DNA of 9,995 nt from an uncultured Collinsella sp. (GTDB lineage: Bacteria > Actinomycetota > Coriobacteriia > Coriobacteriales > Coriobacteriaceae). Made by a program: the position numbers and the translations under genes. The notes below the pieces were generated by a model that worked only from the letters and a program-made list of their open reading frames with translations, was not told the DNA's origin and did not search any database. The stretch lies in assembly GCA_902494685.1 (NCBI GenBank), contig CABUUE010000040.1, forward strand, positions 1 through 9,995. Reading direction: 5' to 3'. This document shows, one piece after another, positions 5,476 through 9,995 of the stretch (its first letter is position 1; the number at the start of each line of letters is the position of its first letter).

Positions 5476-6456
5476 ATGAGCGATTTCCTAAACCGTATGA
5501 AGTCTGCCGCCAAGGCCGACCTTAAGACAATCGTCCTGCCCGAGGGCGAGGATCCGCGCACTATCGTCGCGGCCACCAAGATCATCGAGGAGGGTCTGGC
5601 AAAGATCGTCATCCTGGGCAACCCCGACGAGATCGACGTTCCCGGCGCTACCGTCATCGACCCGCGCAATGCCGAGAAGCACGAGGAGTACGCGCAGAAG
5701 TTTGCTGAGCTCCGCGCCAAGAAGGGCGTTACCATCGAGCAGGCTCGCGCCCAGGTGATGGACGCCACCTACTTTGGCACCATGATGGTCAAGATGGGCG
5801 ACGCCGACGGCCTGGTCTCCGGCGCCTGCCACTCCACCGCCGACACCCTGCGCCCTGCGCTTCAGATCCTCAAGACCGCCCCGGGCACCAAGCTGGTCTC
5901 GGCCTTCTTCGTGATGTGCACCGACACCCCGCAGTTCGGCACCGACGGCACGCTGATCTTCGCCGACTGCGGCCTCAACATCAACCCGTCCTCCGACGAG
6001 CTCTCCGAGATCGCCATCGCCTCCGCTCACTCCTGGTCCACCTTCATGGGCAACGTTGAGCCGCACGTGGCCATGCTCTCCTACTCCACCATGGGCTCCG
6101 CCGGCGGCGAGGTCGCCAAGAAGGTCCAAGAGGCCGTGAAGTTCTGCAAGGAGAAGGCTCCCGAGCTCGCCATCGATGGCGACCTGCAGCTTGACGCCGC
6201 CATCGTCCCCACCGTCGCCCAGCTCAAGGCTCCCGGCTCCTCTGTCGCCGGCAAGGCCAACGTGCTCGTGTTCCCCGACCTCGAGGCCGGCAACATCGGC
6301 TACAAGCTGGTCCAGCGCTTCGCCGGCGCCGACGCCTACGGCCCCATCCTGCAGGGCATCGCCAAGCCGGTTAACGACCTTTCGCGCGGCTGCTCTGCCG
6401 ACGACATCGTGGGTGTCGTGGCCATCACCGCCGTCCAGGCTCAGATTGCTGAGTAG
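5476..6456 (+). CDS. pta: Phosphate acetyltransferase
   Basis: A 326-residue cytosolic enzyme transferring acetyl between CoA and phosphate (acetyl-CoA + Pi to acetyl phosphate + CoA), the first step of acetate fermentation. It is the short form, made only of the catalytic PTA_PTB domain with no N-terminal DRTGG/BioD-like regulatory region. Signatures: TIVLPEGEDPRT (18-29), GLVSGACHSTADTLRPALQI (112-131), MGSAGGEVAKKV (206-217), VFPDLEAGNIGYKLVQR (265-281) and PVNDLSRGCSADDIV (298-312). By alignment to the Methanosarcina enzyme (Ser309, Arg310, Asp316), Ser303, Arg304 and Asp310 are the active-site residues. AAGGAG (5466-5471) lies four bases before the ATG. The codons are very strongly biased to C/G endings, consistent with high expression. 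It converges on the ackA pair rather than forming the common pta-ackA operon. Confidence 0.96.
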   Translation: MSDFLNRMKSAAKADLKTIVLPEGEDPRTIVAATKIIEEGLAKIVILGNPDEIDVPGATVIDPRNAEKHEEYAQKFAELRAKKGVTIEQARAQVMDATYFGTMMVKMGDADGLVSGACHSTADTLRPALQILKTAPGTKLVSAFFVMCTDTPQFGTDGTLIFADCGLNINPSSDELSEIAIASAHSWSTFMGNVEPHVAMLSYSTMGSAGGEVAKKVQEAVKFCKEKAPELAIDGDLQLDAAIVPTVAQLKAPGSSVAGKANVLVFPDLEAGNIGYKLVQRFAGADAYGPILQGIAKPVNDLSRGCSADDIVGVVAITAVQAQIAE

Positions 6457-6471
6457 CGTACGCACTCGCCC

Positions 6472-6602
6472 GAAGGCCGTACGGGCTAACCTCTGAAAAC
6501 GTCCTCGACCAATGAAACGCCCCCGTTCTGCTCCTCCGGAGCTACGAACGGGGGCGTTTCTGGTCTGCGGATTGTTTTCAGAGGTTAGCCCGTACGGCCT
6601 TC
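6472..6602. repeat. Nested inverted-repeat element at the pta/ackA convergent junction
   Basis: Perfect 29-bp arms at 6472-6500 and 6574-6602 enclose 73 bp. Within them is a perfect 15-bp hairpin (6514-6528/6546-6560), whose loop holds another 5-bp stem (GCTCC 6530-6534, GGAGC 6538-6542). The outer arm contains the self-palindrome CCGTACGG. The three-level symmetry matches the plan of element 2876-2985, though the arm sequences differ apart from a weak AAGGCC...GGGC resemblance. The element begins 15 bp after the pta stop. Confidence 0.8.
6514..6560. terminator. Bidirectional intrinsic-type terminator of pta
   Basis: GAAACGCCCCCGTTC (6514-6528) and its exact complement (6546-6560) form a 15-bp, very GC-rich stem. 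The A/T residues at the stem base give GTTTC at the 3' end on either strand. It is the natural pta terminator and also faces read-through from the ackA side. The T-tract is short, so it may rely on stem strength. Confidence 0.65.
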
Positions 6603-6752
6603 TGCCGCAACGTAGCAATTAGGGTATCTGGGGTGGACGGCGGCTTGGCTACGAGCTGAGGCTGAAGATCTGGATGGCCGGGTGCCGTTGCTGGGAGTGC
6701 AGGCGTTACTGGCGATGGTCACTTTGGGACTGGTATTTCCGCCTGCTAGCAA
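6603..6752. other. Non-coding stretch between palindromic element and ackA terminator
   Basis: No gene with a ribosome site is seen. A plus frame is open from 6616 (after a TAG at 6613) and includes a hydrophobic run from about 6682 (LLGVQALLAMVTLGLVF). It has no credible start and runs through the ackA terminator into antisense ackA. It may be a decayed coding remnant or chance in GC-rich DNA. Confidence 0.35.
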
Positions 6753-6786
6753 AAAGGCCTCCGGAGCTGTTGCTCTGGAGGCCTTT
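6751..6786 (-). terminator. Intrinsic terminator of the downstream ackA
   Basis: A 15-bp stem (6753-6767/6772-6786) with one wobble pair and a four-base loop. On the minus strand it ends in TTTTT (6755-6751), 22 bp after the ackA stop codon. A textbook rho-independent terminator. Confidence 0.85.
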
Positions 6787-6808
6787 CGTTTACTTGCAAA
6801 TGCGCGCG

Positions 6809-7987
6809 TTAGTTGTTCTTGGTCAGGCGCTCGACGTCGTGGGCGATCATGTATTCCTCGTCGGTGGGGATGACCATGACCGTAACGGCTGAACCGGCGG
6901 CGCTGATGACCTGCGGGCCGTTGCCCACGGCCTCGCGGTTCTTATTGTTGTCGATGCGTACGCCCAGCCACTCAAAGCAGTCGCAGAAGGCCTTGCGGAT
7001 CGACCAGTCGTTCTCGCCGATGCCGGCGGTAAAGGTGATGGTGTCCACGCCCGCCATGGAAGCGATCATGGAGCCAGCCTGCTGCATGGCCTTGTAGGCG
7101 AACATATCGAAGGCGAGCAGGCAGCGCTCGTCGCCCTCGGAGGCGCGTGTACGGATGTCGCGGGCGTCGTTGGAGATGCCCGAGATGGCAAGCAGACCAG
7201 ACTGCTTGTTCATCATGTCATCGACTTCCTGATAGCTGTAGCCGCCCTCGCGCTGGAGGTAGCACACGGTGGCCGGATCAATGGAACCGCAGCGAGTGCC
7301 CATCATCAGGCCGTCGAGCGGCGTGAGGCCCATCGTGGTGTCGCGGCACACGCCGTCCTCGATAGCAGCGAGCGAAGCACCGTTACCCAAGTGGCACGAA
7401 AGCAGACGGTGGCAGCGCGAACCCAGGATCTCCTTGGCCATCATCCACTCATAGCGGTGGCTCGTGCCGTGGGCGCCGTACTTGCGCACGTGGTACTTGT
7501 CGCACACGTCCTTGGGCAGCGCGTAGGTATAGGCGACCTCGGGCATGGTCATATGGAACGAGGTATCGAAGACCGCCACGTTGGGCAGCTTCGGATACTT
7601 CTCACGGCAATACTCAATCGCCGCGGCCTCGCCGTAGTTGTGCAGCGGGGCGAGCGGGGCCACCTCGAGAATCTTGGCCATAACCTCGTCGTCGACAACT
7701 GCGGAATCATCGAAGTGCCAGCCGCCCTGAACGATACGATGACCAATGCCATCAATCGTAAAGTCGGTCTTCTCGAGCTCCTCGAGCACACGAGCGATAG
7801 CAGAGCGATGATCGGGGAAAGGGACCTCCTCGGTCTGCTTGGCGCCACCGTTCTCGGAGTGGCCAAAGATGCCCATGTCCGATCCGATACGCTCGCAATT
7901 GCCCTTGGCGAAAACCTCGCGGGTATCGGTATCCAAAAGCTGATATTTAAGGCTTGAGCTGCCGGCGTTGACAACAAGTACGTTCAT
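6809..7987 (-). CDS. ackA: Acetate kinase (downstream paralogue, canonical active site)
   Basis: A 392-residue acetokinase of the ASKHA fold: acetyl phosphate + ADP to acetate + ATP, completing the pathway begun by Pta. Motifs: VNAGSSSLKYQL (6-17), GHRIVQGG (82-89, Arg84), APLHN (113-117), DTSFH (141-145, Asp141), YGAHGTSHRY (170-179, His173), CHLGNGAS (198-205), GTRCGSIDPA (230-239, Arg232), FTAGIGEN (319-326) and PTDEEYMIA (374-382). These match the Methanosarcina residues Arg91, Asp148, His180, Arg241 and Glu384. AAAGGAG lies four bases before the ATG. It is 164 bp downstream of the second ackA, with a terminator between, so it probably has its own promoter. Over the first 270 residues the two copies are about two thirds identical (178 matches counted by eye, ungapped). 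Confidence 0.96.
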   Translation of the reverse strand: MNVLVVNAGSSSLKYQLLDTDTREVFAKGNCERIGSDMGIFGHSENGGAKQTEEVPFPDHRSAIARVLEELEKTDFTIDGIGHRIVQGGWHFDDSAVVDDEVMAKILEVAPLAPLHNYGEAAAIEYCREKYPKLPNVAVFDTSFHMTMPEVAYTYALPKDVCDKYHVRKYGAHGTSHRYEWMMAKEILGSRCHRLLSCHLGNGASLAAIEDGVCRDTTMGLTPLDGLMMGTRCGSIDPATVCYLQREGGYSYQEVDDMMNKQSGLLAISGISNDARDIRTRASEGDERCLLAFDMFAYKAMQQAGSMIASMAGVDTITFTAGIGENDWSIRKAFCDCFEWLGVRIDNNKNREAVGNGPQVISAAGSAVTVMVIPTDEEYMIAHDVERLTKNN

Positions 7988-8039
7988 GAGACTCCTTTGC
8001 AGTGCAATACGGTCGACGCAGACCCCTTAAGGCGGCCGC

Positions 8040-8082
8040 ATTTTAATAAGAAGTTATCACAACTTGATAAATAGCTATCAAG
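8040..8082 (-). promoter_or_regulatory. AT-rich promoter region with repeated TGATAA/TTATCA half-sites upstream of ackA
   Basis: Within a locally AT-rich patch upstream of the 6809-7987 gene, TTATCA (8054-8059), TGATAA (8065-8070) and TATCAAG (8076-8082) form overlapping dyads. One is CTTGATA-N6-TATCAAG (8063-8082). On the minus strand TATTAAAAT (8048-8040) is a possible -10, with the dyads in the -35 region. Half-sites recall FNR/Crp- or Rex-type boxes but with wrong spacing, so the regulator is unknown. Confidence 0.4.
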
Positions 8083-8101
8083 CATATCGCCCAACGAGCA
8101 C

Positions 8102-8147
8102 AAAAGAGGGGCCGAACGGCGCTCGGTCGTCCAGCCCCTCCCCTCTT
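8102..8147 (-). terminator. Intrinsic terminator of the upstream ackA
   Basis: GAGGGGCCG (8106-8114) pairs with CAGCCCCTC (8132-8140) with one mismatch; an alternative stem uses AAGAGGGG (8104-8111) with CCCCTCTT (8140-8147). On the minus strand the stem is followed by TTTT (8105-8102). It starts a few bases after the stop of the 8152-9330 gene and separates the two kinases transcriptionally. Confidence 0.7.
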
Positions 8148-8151
8148 GCAA

Positions 8152-9330
8152 TTACTTGCCGTTGACGATGCGCTCGACGTCGGAAGCGATCATGAACTCC
8201 TCGTCCGTGGGGATGACGAAAATCTTGACCTTGGAATCCTTGGCGGACAGGCACCAAGCGCCGTCGCCGCGCAGGGCGTTGCGGGCATGGTCCATCTTGA
8301 CGCCCATAAAGGCCAGACGGTCGGCCACGCCAGCGCGGACAGCCGGAGCGTGCTCGCCGATGCCGGCGGTAAAGACCAGGGTGTCCATGCCGCACATGGA
8401 AGTGGCCATCTCGGCAGCCTTGGCGGCAATCTTGTAGACGAACATATCGAAGGCGAGCTGAGCCTCGGGGTCGCCAGCGGCGGCGAGCTCCTCGACGTTG
8501 CGGCAGTCGTTGGTCTTGCCGCCGGTCACAGCCAAAAGGCCGGACTTCTTGTTCATCATCTCGTCGACCTCGTCGAAGGTGTAGCCACCCTCGCGCTGCA
8601 GGTAGCACACGGTAGCCGGGTCGATGGAGCCGCAGCGGGTGCCCATCATGACGCCATCGAGCGGGGTGAGGCCCATGGTGGTGTCCATGCACTTGCCGTC
8701 CTCGATAGCGCACAGGGAAGCGCCGGAGCCGATATGGCACACGACGACCTTGCGGGCCTCGCCGTTGGTCATCTCGGCGACCTTCTTGGAGATGTAACGG
8801 TAGCTGGTGCCGTGGGCGCCGTACTTACGGATGTGCAGCTTGTCGCAAACGTCCTTGGGTAGAGCGTAAGTCTTGGCGACCTCGGGCATGTTGAAGTGGA
8901 AAGCGGTGTCATAGACCGTGACGTTGGGCAGGTCGGGATACTGCTCCAGGCAGAACTCGATAACGTTGGCCTCGGGGTTGTTGTGGAGCGGCGCCAGCGG
9001 GGCGACCTCGCGGATCTTAGCGAGAACGTCCTCGTCGACGAGGGAGGAATCGCCAAAGTACCAACCGCCCTGAACGATGCGATGGCCGATGCCCTCGATC
9101 TTGACGCCGTTGGCCTCGAGGTCCTTCAGGACGACCTCGATGGCGACCTTGTGGTCGGGGAACTCGATGTTCTCGGTCACCTTCTTGGAACCGTTAGCAG
9201 CGTGGGTGAAGGTACCGCCGGTAAAGCAGACGCGCTCGCAGGAGCCCTTTGCGGACACCTTGTGGGACTTGGTGTCGATGACCTGATACTTAAGGGTCGA
9301 AGATCCCGCGTTGACGACCAGAACGTTCAT
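8152..9330 (-). CDS. ackA: Acetate kinase paralogue with altered active-site motifs
   Basis: A 392-residue acetokinase, the same length as its neighbour and about two thirds identical over the first 270 residues. It keeps VNAGSSTLKYQV (6-17), Arg84 in GHRIVQGG, Asp141 in DTAFH, His173 in YGAHGTS, Arg232 in GTRCGSIDPA, FTAGIGEH (320-327) and PTDEEFMIA (374-382 region). Two family-conserved positions differ: HLGNGAS is HIGSGAS (Asn202 to Ser), and GTSHRY is GTSYRY (His177 to Tyr; His184 in Methanosarcina). The first lies in the phosphate-binding loop. The enzyme may still be a functional acetate kinase, perhaps with different kinetics, or may prefer another short acyl phosphate such as propionyl phosphate; that is inference. 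GGGAG lies about four bases before the ATG. Codons are strongly optimised, suggesting high expression. Confidence 0.93.
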   Translation of the reverse strand: MNVLVVNAGSSTLKYQVIDTKSHKVSAKGSCERVCFTGGTFTHAANGSKKVTENIEFPDHKVAIEVVLKDLEANGVKIEGIGHRIVQGGWYFGDSSLVDEDVLAKIREVAPLAPLHNNPEANVIEFCLEQYPDLPNVTVYDTAFHFNMPEVAKTYALPKDVCDKLHIRKYGAHGTSYRYISKKVAEMTNGEARKVVVCHIGSGASLCAIEDGKCMDTTMGLTPLDGVMMGTRCGSIDPATVCYLQREGGYTFDEVDEMMNKKSGLLAVTGGKTNDCRNVEELAAAGDPEAQLAFDMFVYKIAAKAAEMATSMCGMDTLVFTAGIGEHAPAVRAGVADRLAFMGVKMDHARNALRGDGAWCLSAKDSKVKIFVIPTDEEFMIASDVERIVNGK

Positions 9331-9383
9331 GTGTCTCCCTACTAACAGGCGGTGTGGCGCCGCCAGGTTACATACGCTTCAAT

Positions 9384-9417
9384 AATAAACCCAAACGCCC
9401 TCGCGCTCGGGTTTATT
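9384..9417 (-). terminator. Terminator of the permease gene, or ackA leader hairpin
   Basis: AATAAACCC (9384-9392) is the exact complement of GGGTTTATT (9409-9417), with a 16-base loop. On the minus strand the 3' side reads GGGTTTATTATT, T-rich enough for termination. It lies 35 bp after the stop of the minus-strand membrane-protein gene and 54 bp before ackA. AACGCC (9394-9399) in the loop can also pair with GGCGTT (9418-9423), a crossing, pseudoknot-like arrangement. Confidence 0.6.
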
Positions 9418-9451
9418 GGCGTTGATATATAAGTTATCGGTGTCTAAATAC

Positions 9452-9995
9452 TCATGTCCTTTGGCTTGTAAGACGAAATAGCGCGGGGATATACACCAAA
9501 GAAGAAATCCCGAGCGCGACAAGCAATACGACTCGAATGCCCGCAGCGCTGCTCAACACAGCGTTGAGCAGATAGAAAAGAACAGCACCCACCGCCACCA
9601 TCTGGCTTTGAACCGAAATCAATGAACAGCGCATCGAAGAATCAGCAGCATTTTGAAAAATTGAGTATTTAATTGGAGCAAACAACGAGTACGCAACCGT
9701 CTGCAGCACATAGAACACGGGCAGCAAATTAGCCGGAGTAAGGGGGATCAAAAACAAAGCTGTCAATACTAAGCGAATGATGCCGCAAATACGCGCAAAA
9801 CGGCCCTTGTCGACATGAGCAATCACACTGGGCACAATAAGCCCCATGGAGGCCGAGGCAAGGAGCTGGACCGCAATGGTCACACCCGAAGCGACGGAAT
9901 TCATTCCGCGGCCCGCAAGCAGCAGTGAGAAAAAGTCTTCCAGGGCGACAAAAGCAAATGCCTGAGAACAGTCCATGATGAACGCTGAACGAAGA
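9452..9995 (-). CDS. C-terminal part of a multi-spanning membrane protein, MFS-permease-like
   Basis: The frame is open to the right window edge (LRSAFI before the first internal Met at 9976), so the gene is cut at its 5' end; about 180 residues are visible. Hydrophobic segments alternate with short loops. One pair flanks a basic loop, AHVDKGRFARICGIIR, after a helix ending GLIVPSVI, a pattern like the loop between helices 8 and 9 of major facilitator permeases. Later helices include LLPVFYVLQTVAYSLFAPI, MVAVGAVLFYLLNAVL and RVVLLVALGISSLVYI, and the tail is short and basic. The substrate cannot be told. The segment is visibly less GC-rich than the acetate genes, and it ends 35 bp before a terminator-like hairpin. 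Confidence 0.65.
   Translation of the reverse strand, partial: LRSAFIMDCSQAFAFVALEDFFSLLLAGRGMNSVASGVTIAVQLLASASMGLIVPSVIAHVDKGRFARICGIIRLVLTALFLIPLTPANLLPVFYVLQTVAYSLFAPIKYSIFQNAADSSMRCSLISVQSQMVAVGAVLFYLLNAVLSSAAGIRVVLLVALGISSLVYIPALFRLTSQRT

Noticed and set aside
5488..6618. A 376-codon minus-strand open frame antisense to pta
   Set aside because: It lies over the pta gene and extends into the palindromic element. Its Gly/Val/Asp-rich low-complexity product is typical of the complement of GC-ending codons.
8146..8862. Plus-strand open frames antisense to the two ackA genes, including 7391-7957 and 8896-9345
   Set aside because: The acetate kinase reading frames are certain and the antisense products resemble no family.

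Overview
The window is GC-rich and gene-dense, with strongly GC-ending codons. It looks like a chromosomal segment of a gut actinobacterium of class Coriobacteriia, most likely Collinsella or a close relative. That assignment rests on protein style, codon bias and the pta/ackA/glf gene set as I recognise them; no database search was possible. I see no transposase, phage gene, CRISPR array, tRNA or rRNA.

Layout from left to right. Positions 1-33 hold the first 11 codons of a minus-strand gene running off the left edge. A 500-bp divergent intergenic region (34-533) follows, with a strong minus-oriented terminator-like hairpin and a 16-bp dyad. Next is a translationally coupled plus-strand pair, a DJ-1/PfpI protein and a Maf nucleotide pyrophosphatase, then a P1-family (DmpA/S58-like) peptidase. 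This converges on a minus-strand pair, UDP-galactopyranose mutase (glf) followed by a GT2 glycosyltransferase with an 8-nt overlap, which is a small galactofuranose/cell-surface glycan module. A compact divergent promoter region (about 5288-5350) separates glf from plus-strand pta.

Pta converges on two minus-strand acetate kinase paralogues in tandem: 8152-9330 is upstream in transcription and 6809-7987 downstream. Each has its own ribosome binding site and terminator. The 3' end of a minus-strand multi-spanning membrane protein (MFS-permease-like) enters from the right edge.

Functionally, Pta (acetyl-CoA + Pi to acetyl phosphate) and AckA (acetyl phosphate + ADP to acetate + ATP) form the fermentative acetate/ATP pathway, but pta and the kinases are convergent here rather than one operon. 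The upstream kinase has substitutions in two otherwise conserved active-site motifs while the downstream one is canonical, so the two copies may differ in role.

The most unusual non-coding signal is a pair of nested inverted-repeat elements at the two convergent junctions (2876-2985 and 6472-6602). Each has a long perfect outer arm (21 and 29 bp) enclosing a separate terminator-like hairpin. I do not see a clearly new multi-gene system; the candidates for novelty are these palindromic elements, the leader hairpins and the diverged ackA pair.
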